Source of the DNA: Mercurialis annua
Taxonomy: Eukaryota > Streptophyta > Magnoliopsida > Malpighiales > Euphorbiaceae
Assembly (NCBI RefSeq): GCF_937616625.2
Contig: NC_065570.1
Span: 16,440,001-16,504,000, forward strand
DNA: 64,000 bases
Direction of reading: 5' to 3'
The notes beneath the pieces are model-generated. The model saw nothing but the letters and a program-made list of their open reading frames with translations. It did no database searches and was not told the DNA's origin. Below, in pieces: positions 38,917 through 50,722 of this stretch. Position 1 is the first letter of the stretch. Each line of letters starts with the position of its first letter. The translations under genes and the position numbers were made by a program.

Positions 38917-38924
38917 TATAAATA
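38917..38924 (+). promoter_or_regulatory. TATA box of the LTR promoter
   Basis: TATAAATA sits in the context GCCTATAAATAGAAC, close to the plant TATA consensus. Transcription would be expected to start about 30 bp downstream, near 38950, marking the U3/R boundary. The assignment rests on sequence only. Confidence 0.65.
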
Positions 38925-39284
38925 GAACAGAGGGGGACACGCACAATTCACTTCAATTCCTAATTGAGGTGCTTGCTAGTTTAGGAGGAGCAGAGGACGC
39001 GCGGAAATTGGGTTCCACCGCGGCGCGATCCATTTCGCGATTCCGACTCCGATTCTTTAACGAAACCAGTAGTAATCGAGGTATTAATCTCGTATACGAT
39101 GTTTATTTCGATATATATTAATTATATATATTCGATATTAAACGGTAAACGTATCGAATCGATCGCGTACGTATCGATTCGACGTTTTAATTATAAAATT
39201 GAATTGTTTGGATTGTGATTAAATGTTCGGAGCGGGAAAAATCAATCGAGCACGTCGGAAAGTGGCTCCGGAATGAAATCCCGG

Positions 39285-39362
39285 TGCCTGCACTAGTGCA
39301 CGACCGTGCATAGGCCGTGCACGAACGTGCACTGGCCAAGGCTGTGCACGAACGTGCACATG
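39285..39362. promoter_or_regulatory. GTGCAC motif cluster in LTR
   Basis: GTGCAC or a one-base variant recurs about seven times in 80 bp, several times as paired sites of the form GTGCACGAACGTGCAC, which is nearly palindromic. A matching cluster lies in the other non-coding LTR at 60322-60440. Both are about 370-380 bp downstream of the TATA box. It could bind a dimeric factor or act in the RNA leader; its function is unknown. Confidence 0.6.
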
Positions 39363-40966
39363 CCTTGTACGGACGCGTAGTCCGACTCCGACGGGGTCTT
39401 TTCAGGCGTCGAATCCGAGGGGACTTCGCCTAGTAGGACGGTGTGTTTACCGTCAGTAAATGTTTAAAAGTGAACGTTTTAAAATGATATAAGTCTATAT
39501 GTTAAAGTGATACGACGTTTTAACTAGGTTTTACATTAATCAAGTGGATTAATGTTAAATGACTATAAGTCCATACCAAGAGTGGTATTATATATTGAAC
39601 GAGAAGTTCAATATAGAGATTAGTTTATATGCGTTGTTTATAGTGTCGTCTATAAACAGAGTTTGTTTAAAGTCTATCGTTTATACGATAGGACTAGAGT
39701 TAGAAATTCAATGTCTAATATTATTTTGACATTTGAATTTTAATTAGATCCGACGAGTAGTTGATCTAGTGAGTCAAACACCAACGTGTTTGACTGAGAA
39801 GCTTGTTTGGAGCCTACGTTTTTGAAAATGGGGACGACAGTAGTGTGAGTTTTACTTTGTGGTTTTTACTTTTGAATATTTATATTTAAACTATTTTAAA
39901 TAAACAAATCGCACTAGTATAACTTAACCATGAAAGATCCATTGGAACAAGCTTTCTATTGGTTGTCAATAGGACTGTGTGATCACCAGTAGTGTTTCTC
40001 GATACGAGCGTGTGTCTGACATAGAGGTCAGTTAATATCATTGGGCGTTGGAAGTGCTAGCGACCCTGACTTAACAGTCTGAGACGACAGTAACGGTTAC
40101 GGTCACAGGCAGTACTGTCATGGCAGTTTCACGGTTACGGTCCAGACACTCGGCTTAGACGACAGTGATTCAGTTCACGGTCTACGACCTATACTGTGTA
40201 GGTTGAGACCCATACAATAGTCTGCCTTTTAGGGTTTCATCTGGATCGACTAATTGGTAATATTTTACATATAAAAATGTTTTATGTATTTGCGATTTGA
40301 ATATTCAACTTTAAATTGTAGACTCACTCAGAAATATTTATATCTCTGACCCTTCCCAATGTTCACCTTTCAGTTATCAAGTACGAGGTCAAACTTCCAC
40401 AATAATTCTGGAAGTCAATGTCAACCATACCTCTAGAGCTGCAAGTAGTCGGGTACTGGGAGGTCTGTCTTTCTGTTTACAGCAGTTCAAACTATTTTGA
40501 TAATCTTTAATTTGAACTACTGTATATATATGTGATTTTAAAGCTACGTGTTTTCTAAAATGCTAGGACCAGGTGTTTGAGTGATACACTGGTTTCATGT
40601 GTTTAGCATTTTAGAATTGTATTGGAAACAAAGCAGGTGCGTCAACTGAGATTGATGCTTGTGCTCTAGTTTCTTTAAATACAATCAGGGTCTTAAGACC
40701 CAGTTTTCATAAATGTGTTTACGTTAAACGAGAGAAAGGTTTTAACGATATTTTCTGAAAACAGATTATATGTGATATATGATCTTGAATTGCGATCGCG
40801 TTTTTAATAAAGGTGTTAAAGTGTTTCCGCAACGAGGTTGCAAACCTTTTTATGTTTTAAAACGCAAAAAATTTATAAAGGTTTTTAGGCTGGCTACGGG
40901 TTTCGGAGCAACCACTCCCATTCCCTAGCGCCGGTCGCGATCCATAAATTTGGGTCGTGACAAACT

Positions 40967-40978
40967 TGGTATCAGAGC
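40967..40978 (+). other. primer binding site, initiator Met tRNA
   Basis: TGGTATCAGAGC lies four bases after the LTR end. It matches the complement of the 3' end of plant initiator Met tRNA and is the usual minus-strand primer site of Ty3/Gypsy and Ty1/Copia elements. It fixes the orientation of the element. Confidence 0.93.
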
Positions 40979-43900
40979 AATAGTTCTCGGACTCGAGAAT
41001 TTAAAAACATTGCTGATACATGGAAATAAAGTATGGGGTAGATGTCATAGGTACTCATAGAAACTACTGCAGCACATAGGATTCGAGTCATGTCTCCTAC
41101 ATATATTCTTATGTTTCATAGGTTCTCAGCCTTCCCTATTGGGATATAAGACTGCGATATACGCGTGTGTGCGGTCTAGACAATTCGATAACGATGCTTG
41201 AATATCAAGCATGGAAATAACGTGAAGACACTGTCGAAGTCATTCGATAGTAGTACAAGGAGATGACTGACAGAAGAAATGCGAATTTAGAGAAGTGGAG
41301 TAGTTGTGAAGAAATCTTACTGGTTACAGAGTTTAGGTTTAGGAGGAAACTTACAAAAACCAAATGATATAACCTGTTTTGGTTATTCACTTAAATGATT
41401 TTAAAAGCATAATTGTGCCTAGACATGAGACGTCATCACCCTATGCACAGCTATGCAAATGTTTAAAAAGTAAGTTTTTGAACAAATTGTTTTGAAAATG
41501 CGCGCAAATGATTGAAATATTTCAAACAGATTTGTTTTTCTTGTAAGTATACCTAGACCAGAACTCTGTAACAAAAGTAAATACTCGAGATCAAGTAGTA
41601 AGTGATTCTCGAGGGGGGCAACATAAGCATATGAGAATGGAAGTTGGAGAATAAAGTTGTGACTGGGAAGTACACGGATATTTGTAGTTAAATGAACTAC
41701 AACAGGTATTCGGATATCAATGCATATCCGAGCTACGAAAAGGTAAGGACAAGAATATCCTTAAATAAGATGTCTAGGGCATTGTACCCTACGACACTAG
41801 AAATAAGAAAGGAGAAGATAGTACCTACTGATCGAGCAGTGATTAAGACGTTAGAGATACGTTATTTCTCACTAGCGATTAGTATATCTTGGGTCTAGAA
41901 AGACTCAAGGTAAATGAGAGACACACAAATCAAGGTGCAGTGGATAGAGATAGGGTATCGATGAAGCGAGTTTCAGATGATATCTGAAAACTGACAGGGT
42001 ATAGTAAAACCCTGATAACTTTTAATTGAACCGTTGGATTGGTTTAATTTTGGAATATGATATTCCTAAGATAGTTGCCTAGAGGTTAACCATTGCGATC
42101 GTCAAACGGAAAGTTAGACGATGGATATTTTTGGAAGTATTGATGAGAAACTTGCGTGAATTTTAGCAGTAAGCCAAAAGTGCGAGTGATGAAATTATGA
42201 AGTATTGAGTTTAATTAACTTAGGATTATCAATGTAAGCTCTATATATATGTAAATGAATTTGAAAACTGTTGAGAAACAATAGTTTCAAATTATGAAAA
42301 TTCCGATAACCGGGCCTTGTGATTGTAAAGTCTTGGCTGGCTGGTGACAGAATATACATGTAGATTACATATAATTTGAATGTCGGACCAGAAATATGTA
42401 AAGTATGGCCGACCAAAAGTGGAAAGTATGAATCAAATATTTTATTTTTATATGAAATATTTTGAAAATGGAGCGAGAAATTGATAGTCAGTTAATTAAA
42501 TGTAGTAGTAGCTATAGAGCATTGAGAATAACTCTTAGCTGTGAGTAGGAAAGCTATATATGTATTAAGTTAAGAGGTGATACATAGCGAGAGTCAGATC
42601 AAGATGTAAGGTTTGAGAATGTTATTCATCAGAATGAATGAAAGATTCTGAGCAAGCCATAATTTGAGATAAACAATATGTTAAGAGTAGAGATATCTAG
42701 ATAAGAGCTCTGTGATAATGAAAGGAAAAAGACTGTAGACCCGTGAAGGGACACAGCATATAGTAAAGATATATGAGGAGATAAGAAAGTGATATAGAAA
42801 GTAACGTTGTATTGAAACAAGTTATGATGAAATAAGCATATGAGTGTAGGGTAAATCGCTTATTAAATGGAAAATGGATGTTCATAGAAAAGAAGTACAG
42901 AGTCTAAGAGCTTATATTAAAGAATTATATGAGCTATAGACACAGAATAAGAAGAGAAAACATAGGTTTTGACTGATATGTATCGATATTAAGAATAGCA
43001 TGGAAATGTTTTATCGATACGTGCAAAAGTAAATTTGACTTTACCTAACTATGATATAAGTAAATTCACTAATGTAAACTCAATTGAAATATAGATAAGG
43101 TACACTGACAGTGAAGGTGTCAGTAGTAGACACAACTATAAGTGTGCAAACGAGTATTGCACGAAGGGGAATAGAGAAGTATAATAGGAATATGTCTCAC
43201 ACGTCTATAGAATGTAGACGATGAAAAAGTTAAGATACAACCTATCGTGAGGATAGGGTAAATCAGATTCGATAAGTGGATTTGCAGAACGTAGTATGAG
43301 TAATACTAATTCTGATGTATGAATATGGAATGAGTGAACATTTCAACTGTCCTTATAATATATATAAGAACAAGGAGTTAAGCTACTCCTAGATTATTTC
43401 TGGAAGTGTTGCTAATGAACAATGAGTTTGTGTGACTAATAGTGGAAGGTGACGCACAATGTGTGCGGTCAGTGTGGTAGATTCTAAGAGAACATCAGAA
43501 GTAAGTTAGTTCTCCAAATGTAAGTGACATTTTGAGGACGTGAGGAGTCATAAGTGATGTCTTAAAAGATCAAAATGGTTATAAGTGGAAGTAATCAGTA
43601 TGATTAAAGAAATTAGTAATTTCTAGAGTTTCACAGTACTATGTGAATATTGCTTGCAAGATTTTCAATAATCTTTGCATTAGCAAGGAAATTCAATAAA
43701 GAAAGTGTGAAGGTTGATTAGATAGATCAACATGAGGTAGATTTTGGGATGTAAAAAAGAATAATTGACTATAGTGCAAGCACTAGCACTATTCATAAGA
43801 TGTTGAAAGAGTTAAGTGGAAATATGTTATAATATATAACATAATCGATTTATAGAAAATGTTCCTCGATGACTGAGAAAGCACGAGATAAATTGTCAAT

Positions 43901-44971
43901 GATGATTAGGAATTGACAATAGTTATAGTCGCACTAAAAGTCGAAAGACACTAGTAGTGTGATATAAAGTGCGAACTAATTACGAGATAAGAGATATTGT
44001 AATAAAAGTTGAGAGACACTACCTGTAGGATAATGTGTACATTACCTACGAAGTAAAAGTCAATGGATGTTGATTTTTAGGCAGGAAAAGATGCTTGGTA
44101 AGTAAAACAAAAAGATTATTATATAAGAAGAATGTTTTATAGAGATCCTACAACCTAACTGTAAAGAGAACAGTTAGTGAATTGTGAATCAGAGTAGCGC
44201 AGTGAAAGTGTGGAGGTTTGCAAAAACGTATATGCATACTACACTACTGTGCTAGTGATTATTAAATAAGACATTCATACCTTGAATTGTCAAGTATGAT
44301 CTAGTGTTAGACGAAAGGTTTTAAACCTTAGAATTCTATTGGCTCAGCTAAGTATGAGTCCAATATGAAATAATTAACTCAAAGAGAGTATAAGTTAGAA
44401 GTACACAATTAGAGTATGTGGTGAGTATTGATACGCAAAGAAAAGTTTGCGAATTCAGTATTGTTGATGAAATACTGAAACATGACGATAGATTGTGTGA
44501 ACTAGACACGTATAGTCTGAGTATCACGTAAATTATTTTGGCACAGTACCACGAAAAGGTACTATGATGTCAAAGGAATGTATCGAGGGAACGATATAAA
44601 GAAAAAGGTGAAAAGGATGGTAGAAAAATGTCTAGAAGACAAGTAAGTCAAACTGGAATGACAGTGGCTATACTGATTTTGGCAATATTGCGAGAACTAG
44701 AATGGAAATAAGAGATGTCAAAGGATATTAGTCAAAATATCTTGGTATCAAGAAACTTTTGACTCGATATAAGTGACTGTGAACAGTATGATGTAGATCA
44801 TATGTTTCATACTCTCAAAAACTTTCCATATAACAGCAAGTTGACGAGAGTCTAGACGATAAAGGAGAATTCTACAGGCGACTAAAACTTCTAAGAATTT
44901 TTAGGTCAATGATTAAAAGATAGTATCGTTTGTTGTCCATAAGTAACAAACAACTTAAAGGGGTAAACCCA
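40979..44971 (+). mobile_element. ORF-less, purine-rich interior of the first non-coding element
   Basis: About 4 kb have no open frame longer than about 73 codons and no gag, protease, RT or integrase motif that I can recognise on either strand. The plus strand is visibly rich in A and G and poor in C throughout. A block near 42020-42130 (GAACCGTTGGATTGG, then CCATTGCGATCGTCAAACGG) has a counterpart near 62858-62935 in the second element, so some non-coding interior sequence is shared by the two families. A short run AAAGGGG at 44957-44963 could be what remains of a polypurine tract, but this is weak. Confidence 0.7.
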
Positions 44972-45560
44972 GTAGCGAAATAAATCCAAATGTTCACCTT
45001 TTTAGCGATTTATGCCAAACGTTACGAAACGAACCAAATGTTTCACCTTTTTAGCGTTTTAAGCCAAACATTTCACCTTTATAGCGATTTATGCCAAACG
45101 TTTACAAACGGTAGGAAACAAATCCATACGTTTCACTTTTTTAGCGATTTAAGCCAAACGTTTACAAACGTTACGAATCAAATCCAAACGTTTCACCTTT
45201 TTAGCGATTTAAGCCAAACGTTTACAAACGTTAGAAACAAATCCAAACATTTAAACTGTTAAGAAACCCTTATTAGCAATTTAAGCCAGACGTTTACAAA
45301 CGTTAGGAAACAAATCCAAACGTTTCACCTTTTTAGCGATTTAAAACAAATGTTTACAAACGTTATGAAACAAATCCAAATGTTTCACCTTTTTAGCGAT
45401 TTAAGCCTAACGTTTACAATCGATACAAAACAAAATCAAACATTTCTCCTTTTCAGCGATTTAAGCCAAATGTTTACAGACGTTACGAAACAAATCTAAA
45501 CGTTTCACCTTTTCAGCGATTTAAGCCAAACGTTCAAAAAGGTTACGATTCAATACAAAG
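44972..45560 (-). repeat. 60-bp satellite, inverted orientation
   Basis: About ten units of the same satellite read as the reverse complement (CACCTTTTTAGCGATTTAAG). They lie between the broken end of the first non-coding element and the minus-strand LTR remnant. All satellite elsewhere in the window is forward apart from two short scars, so one of the two borders is an inversion breakpoint or a misjoin. Confidence 0.92.
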
Positions 45561-45655
45561 CAAACATATTCTATCATTTCCAATCAACATCAAGCTTATA
45601 GAAGGATATTCAATCATGCGCATAATTCTAATGTTGGCCCAAAATACCATATAGG
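45561..45655 (-). mobile_element. left piece of an old LTR-like remnant
   Basis: These 95 bases of unique sequence lie between the inverted satellite and the Tekay-type element. The last part (GTTGGCCCAAAATACCATATAGG) resembles the 47-bp repeats (TTGGCCCAAATCGC) just beyond the other end of the Tekay-type element, so the two flanks were once contiguous. ATAGG here pairs with ATAGA at 56849 as a 5-bp target duplication with one mismatch. Confidence 0.65.
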
Positions 45656-46279
45656 TGTCACGACCCATTTTCATGAATCGTGACCGACGCTAGGGTATGG
45701 ATATGGTTGTACTAAAACTCGTAGCAAGCCTTGCGGATAACCAACTTAAACAGTTAAAACAATGTACCTGTAGAAAAACTACATGCTCGGGGGCAACCGA
45801 GACTTCAGCCTAGTCTAGCAGTACATATAAACAACATATATTTAAAGTACGCTTATCTCAAAAATAATCTCCAACAGTATGGCAATATAATATAAATACC
45901 ATAAACACTGTAATCATGCCAAAAGCGATAAAGTAATAGGTTGACCAATCCAACAAACAATAGTCAAAACAATAAACGTAAGACTAAGACATTAATAATC
46001 TGAAACTACTACTACGGTCTAAGAGTTTAAAACAGTTCGACTCTTTTATTCTGAAATAAATAAAGAACCTCCGAGAATGAAGAAATGGAGATCGATAATT
46101 CTCAAATCATAAACCTGGAAAATTTGGGAAAACAATGGGGTCAGATTTACTGAGTAGAGTTTATATAACCATTTACATTTATTAAGTTAAAAACCTTTAA
46201 AAACGTTTAATAAAACATTTTCATTATGGATTATCAATGAACCCCTAAACCACAATTCTACATCCATTGTCGTGTCGGT

Positions 46280-46381
46280 GAGACGTATCTCAATAACCGA
46301 TCCCCGACTAACACTTAATAAATAGTGAGCCCAGGAGACGTATCATCCACCGGTGCCCTAACTAAGGTGAGACGTATCTCA
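46280..46381. promoter_or_regulatory. triple GAGACGTATCTCA motif in the LTR
   Basis: GAGACGTATCTCA occurs at 46280 and 46369, with a partial copy (GAGACGTATC) at 46335. The other LTR keeps all three, at 54564, 54618 and 54652. The motif is a near-palindrome and is followed each time by a similar block with CCGGTGC. It may be a regulatory repeat; no function can be read from sequence. Confidence 0.5.
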
Positions 46382-48480
46382 AACCTACCTCAATACCATA
46401 ATCATTACCGGTGCGCACGCAGTCCCGATGATGCCCATCGAGTAGCACGTTCAAATCAAATCCACAATGCCAAAAACAGTTCAAAAGCTGTTTATACATA
46501 TATATACAAAATATAACATTTGCTTAATAAAGAGGTAAATAGAGATATAAACTCACTGCTTGCTAAATCCACGTGATCCTGACAAGCACCTAACTTTGGT
46601 TCGCCTCTGAAGTACGAACAGTCAACGGGTCTAAATAAAATATTAACATCATAATTAAAATCAAACCCTAACTCTAAAGAGTACTAGACACCACATAGGA
46701 CTAGCACAACACAATACCAAGTCACATTTAATAACACCTATATTAAATGCATTCCAAAAATAACCCAAGTATTAGAGTACACAAATCATATAAATATATT
46801 TAGAATGATTCGTTAAATAATTTAAATAAACTCAAGTTAAAAATTCATATCAGTGAGTCAGCCGAGTTATTAAAAACTACCAAGCTTCTTCCCACTTGGT
46901 GGGCGACCAAAGTCTAACCCGGTCCAAAAGTTTATTAAATTTATAAACCCAAGTTTATAAATTAAAATACTTGATAAAATAATTATACTATTTTTTAAAA
47001 TAGAATTCAATAACTTTAAATCCAAGTAACCCAAGTTACAACTAAAACTTAGCCACTTTAAGTTTATAAAAGTTTAGAGACTAAACTGTAATTTAGCCAA
47101 ATTTTATATTTGAAATCAAATTAGTTATTCGTTCTCAATTTTTCTAATTTATAATTCAAATAAAAATCCAAAAGATAAAACTTATCTTAAATAAATTTTT
47201 AGAAACTTTTAGGGGTTAAATTGTAAATTAGCCAAATTGGCATATTAATCAAAATTCAATATAATCACCCGAGTAATTATAACTTAAGTTGTAAAATACT
47301 ATCGTTTACAATATATTGATTATAAATTAACACAATGTCTAAGTTATAATCAAATAATAATCTAGAGGTAATTTGGTTAATTAACAATTTAATTAAGGGC
47401 TCAATTGATCAAAACAAAATGAACAAGGGTTTCAAATATCTTGGCATAATTCACCCATGACCTAACTATACTTTTAGTCATCTCCCTCACTTCACTAATC
47501 CTCACCCGCCAACCATACAATTTGAAAGAACAAAAGTAACAAACAGTAACCTTAAGAACTAAGATTTAATTCATGACAAAATCAAACCATAAGCAACTTA
47601 AATCATAAGCTTTTAAAATAACAAACTTCATGATTCTTAACAACCCATGCTAATAATATCATATTCAACATACCAAAAAAAAAGAACAACACGGAACAAA
47701 CTAATCACAACGAAATTGAGAACAACAATCAACGATGGATCCGAGTCGACATCGAGCATGGTATACAACTGACGATTCAAATTAGAGTTTCATATGAGCT
47801 AAGTAATAGGAAACAGAAAAACGAACAATGGCAGCGACAACTCAAGAATACGGCAGCAACTATAAACACAGTGACGACGATACGAAACAGCGATAAATAG
47901 AGTAATCTTTACGTATCTTTATTGATTCTAATACGTGACGATTATAGAGGTCGATGAATAATGATGAACCGACGTAGAGAATCTCGGATTACTGCTATAA
48001 CAAAAGGGATATGAATCAAGAACGATGATATCGATATCGAAACGAAGAAACAAGTTAAACGATTACTTACCGGATTGACGTGAAAGAATGGAGAAGAGAG
48101 ATTATGATTCCTGAGATTGAAAGGAGAAAGGTGGCGGCTGAGTTTGATTTAATGTGATCGAAATATATTAGGTTTAGGAAAGAAACGTGTGCAGCAAAAC
48201 ATTTTATATCAAGTTTGAATGCTTATGGTGCAATATTCATGCAAAGTGAATATGGTTATTCATGTAATATAAAAGTGTGGGCTTTTCTTTCTTTAAAAGA
48301 AATGGGCCACGTTTAAAAAGGAAAAGAAAGGTAATGCATGGATTTTCATGCATATAACACTTCTCCTTTTCTTTTTTCTTTTTTTTCCTTTTCTTTTAAA
48401 AATAAAATTTAATAACACACACTAAACACGAATCGAATCACGATCGAATCAACGAGCGACTAAAATAAATTTAAATAAAA

Positions 48481-48485
<5 letters not shown>

Positions 48486-48533
<48 letters not shown>
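48486..48533. repeat. AAT trinucleotide microsatellite
   Basis: About sixteen ATA/AAT units lie near the LTR end. The matching site in the other LTR (about 56786-56797) has only about four units, so this tract expanded after insertion or was shortened in the other copy. Confidence 0.95.
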
Positions 48534-48534
<1 letters not shown>

Positions 48535-48582
48535 TACTTAAAACTTGACGGAAAAAATAATTTAAAAATATGGGATATTACA

Positions 48583-48594
48583 TTCTCCCAAACT
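48583..48594 (-). other. polypurine tract
   Basis: On the minus strand AGTTTGGGAGAA directly abuts the start of the 3' LTR. A purine-rich run in this position primes plus-strand DNA synthesis in LTR elements. The stretch from here to the integrase stop at 48700 holds about 100 bases of untranslated sequence. Confidence 0.75.
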
Positions 48595-48699
48595 TATTAA
48601 AAATTCGTCCTCGAATTTAGAAAGAAAAAACTCAAACACAATAACACGTAAGGCACACAAAATCCAACAACGATAGCGCATAATCAAGATACACGTACC

Positions 48700-49980
48700 T
48701 CAAGGAAAGAGGAAAGGATAACGTTTCCGCATATCGGACTCCGTCTCCCAAGTGCACTCCTCAACAGAATGATTCCGCCATAGAACTTTGACCATCAGAA
48801 TCTCCTTGTTCCGTAACCTACGCACTTGCGTATCGACAATCTCTACTGGCTGTTCCTCATAGGACAGCTCCTGGTCAATCTCAACGCTCTGAGGCACAAT
48901 CACCTGTGAAGGATCTGAGATGCACTTTCTCAGCATAGAAACATGAAATACAGGATGCACTAAAGACATGTCTGGCGGCAGAACTAGACGATAAGCCACA
49001 GCTCCAATCTTCTCTGAAATCTCATAGGGACTAATGTACGTCGGTGCCAACTTTTCCTTGACACCAAAACGAACCACACCTTTCATAGGCGAAACCCGAA
49101 GAAACACAAAGTCTCCCACCTGAAACTCGATGTCTTTTCTCTTCGGATCAGCATAACTCTTATGCCGACTAAAAGCTGTCTCCAACGTCCGTTTTATCAA
49201 CGGTACCTTCTCTGAGATAACCTGAATAATCTCAGCACCAGACAACTTCCGCTCGCCGACCTCTTCCCAGCAGATAGGAGATCGACACTTGCGTCCGTAC
49301 AAAGCCTCATAAGGTGCCATCTCAATACTCGCATGATAACTGTTGTTGTAGGAAAACTTAATCAACGGCAGATGAGTATCCCAGCTATCCTGAAAATCAA
49401 GAATGCACATCCTGAGCATATCCTCCAAAGTCTGAATAGTCCTTTCAGACTGACCGTCAGTCTGAGGATGAAAAGCTGTACTGAAGTCCAAACGAGAACC
49501 CAAAGACTCCTATAACGCTCTCCAGAACCTCGAAGTTGAAACAGAACCTCTGTCAGAAACAATCGAAAATGGTACACCGTGCAAACTGACAATCCTGTCG
49601 ATGTACAACTGAGCCAACTTCGAAGTAGGATACGAAACCTTGATCGGAAGGAAATGAGCTGACTTGGTCATACGGTCAACTCTTGGTCATACGGTCAACT
49701 ATCACCCAGATGGAATCGTACCCCTGTCGAGTAGTGGCTGCAGATAGCCAAAAGGTCTCTGATGTTCCAGCTTCACCTACTGGCAAGTCAGACGCTTAGA
49801 AACGTACTCTGCAACATCCTTCTTCATTCCGCTCCACCAATATGTACCCTTGATGTCATGGTACATCTTGGTAGACCCCGGATTAACACTGTAAGCTGAC
49901 CTATGCGCTTCCTTCAGAATATGGTCTCTCAAACTATCTGAATCTGAAATGCACAATCTAGAACCAAACCTGAGAACTCC
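48700..49980 (-). pseudogene. pol (int): integrase with C-terminal chromodomain-like tail, multiply broken
   Basis: The product would insert element cDNA into the chromosome. From upstream to downstream there is an HHCC zinc-binding region, the catalytic core and a chromodomain-like tail. In the zinc region one His is kept (EAHRS), but YSVNPG has Asn where relatives have His, and SKRLTC has Arg where the first Cys is expected. A stop follows LTCQ at about 49777. A deletion after LQPL (near 49730) removes the segment that carries the first catalytic Asp and shifts the frame. A 19-bp tandem duplication at 49663-49701 shifts it again. An in-frame stop precedes the last 267-codon open stretch (48700-49503). 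That stretch keeps the catalytic Glu region (FHPQTDGQSER) and ends with VKVLWRNHSVEECTWE, typical of Tekay-type tails. The enzyme is dead. Confidence 0.9.
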
Positions 49981-50222
49981 GTCTATAAAAACAAACTCAG
50001 AATTCCAGTCAAGATGGATCTCATCCACAATCCGTTTCAATTGTGGGTCCTCAGCTTGTAAACCTTTAATCCTATCAATCAAAACCGGCTGCACCTGCAG
50101 TTGTGCCAACAGACTACCATTCTGAGAAACCTGAAAACCATAGCCCGAAGCTATCAAACCATGCCACTTGCGAACCATGGGTCTATGCCCAACCTCAGAA
50201 ATATGGGCCAAATTGCCCGAAG

Positions 50223-50722
50223 TCTTGCGACTCAACGCATCGGCTACCACATTAGCCTTACCAGGATGGTACTGAATAGTACAATCGTAGTCTTTCAGCA
50301 ACTCTAGCCACCTCCTCTGTCTCAGATTCAACTCTCGCTGATCAAAGATTTACTTCAGACTCTTGTGATCAGTGAAGATTTTGCAAATCGCACCGTACAA
50401 GTAGTGCCTCCAGATCTTCAGAGCAAAAACAACAGCAGCTAACTCCAAGTCATGAGTAGGGTAATTCACCTCATGCTTCTTCAGCTGATGAGAAGCATAG
50501 ACGATCACATGTCCATGTTGCATCAACACGCAACCTAAGCCAATCCGAGAAACATCGCATTACACTGTAAAACCCTCAATGCTAGAAGGCAATGCCAAAA
50601 CAGGAGCTGTAGTCAGAATTTCCTTCAGTTTCTCGAAACTTGCCTCGCACTTGTCGGTCCACTGAAACTTAACACCCTTATGTGTCAGCTTAGTCAAAGG
50701 TGCAGATATCCGAGAGAAATCC
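50223..50722 (-). pseudogene. pol (rnh): RNase H domain with two stops
   Basis: RNase H degrades the RNA strand of the RNA-DNA hybrid during reverse transcription. After the RT frame ends, a shifted frame continues with DFSRISAPLTKLTH, then the RNase H core: [14 protein letters not shown] (first catalytic Asp present), [18 protein letters not shown] (Glu present), and IFTDHKSLK (second Asp present). The region ends with the conserved [15 protein letters not shown]. One stop lies just before CDVS and another after HKSLK. The RT/RNase H connection is broken by a frameshift and stop near 50722. Domain order is as expected for Ty3/Gypsy pol. Confidence 0.88.

Larger units (their letters stand above)
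37914..40962 (+). repeat. 5' LTR of the first non-coding element
   Basis: This is a 3049-bp LTR with the TG...CA ends usual for integrase-processed LTRs. It contains a TA microsatellite, a TATA box, a cluster of GTGCAC motifs and a conserved block near 39973 (GGACTGTGTGATCACCAGT) that is also found in the LTR at 59409. The last 90 bases, from CTACGGG through CCCTAGCGCCGGTC to TGGGTCGTGACA, are close to the end of that LTR too. Open frames in it are short and have no family features. Confidence 0.88.
37914..44971 (+). mobile_element. non-coding LTR retrotransposon (LARD-like), 3' end lost
   Basis: The element begins at 37914 with TGTAATATCCCG inside a satellite unit. It has a 3049-bp LTR ending GTCGTGACA, a primer site for initiator Met tRNA five bases on, and about 4 kb of interior with no long open frame or recognisable gag or pol motif. 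Very long LTRs with a non-coding interior fit the class called large retrotransposon derivatives (LARDs), which depend on enzymes from other elements. No second LTR follows. At about 44972 the sequence changes abruptly to satellite in the opposite orientation, so the 3' end was lost by deletion or inversion. Its LTR resembles the one at 59409 in several blocks, and its LTR ends resemble those of the Tekay-type element at 45656-56848. Strand follows the primer site. Confidence 0.82.
45656..48582 (-). repeat. 3' LTR of the Tekay-type element
   Basis: This LTR is 2927 bp, starting TGTCACGACCC on the plus strand and ending GGATATTACA. On the element's own strand it reads TGTAATATCCC to GGGTCGTGACA. 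It is close to the copy at 53941-56848. The main length differences are a longer AAT microsatellite at 48486-48533 here and a longer TA run in the other copy. A TATA motif lies at 48202-48208 and a GTAAGT donor-like site at 48065-48070, both on the minus strand. Confidence 0.94.

Noticed and set aside
38912..39121. 69-codon open frame in the first LTR
   Set aside because: It overlaps the TATA box and leader, has no family features, and the related LTR at 59409 does not keep it.
41205..42885. Short open frames with hydrophobic stretches in the ORF-less interior
   Set aside because: They are AT-rich reverse-strand frames with no retrotransposon or host motif and no counterpart in the second element.
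44957..44963. AAAGGGG as the polypurine tract of the first non-coding element
   Set aside because: It is short, no LTR follows it, and such a run is expected by chance in purine-rich sequence; mentioned only as a weak possibility.
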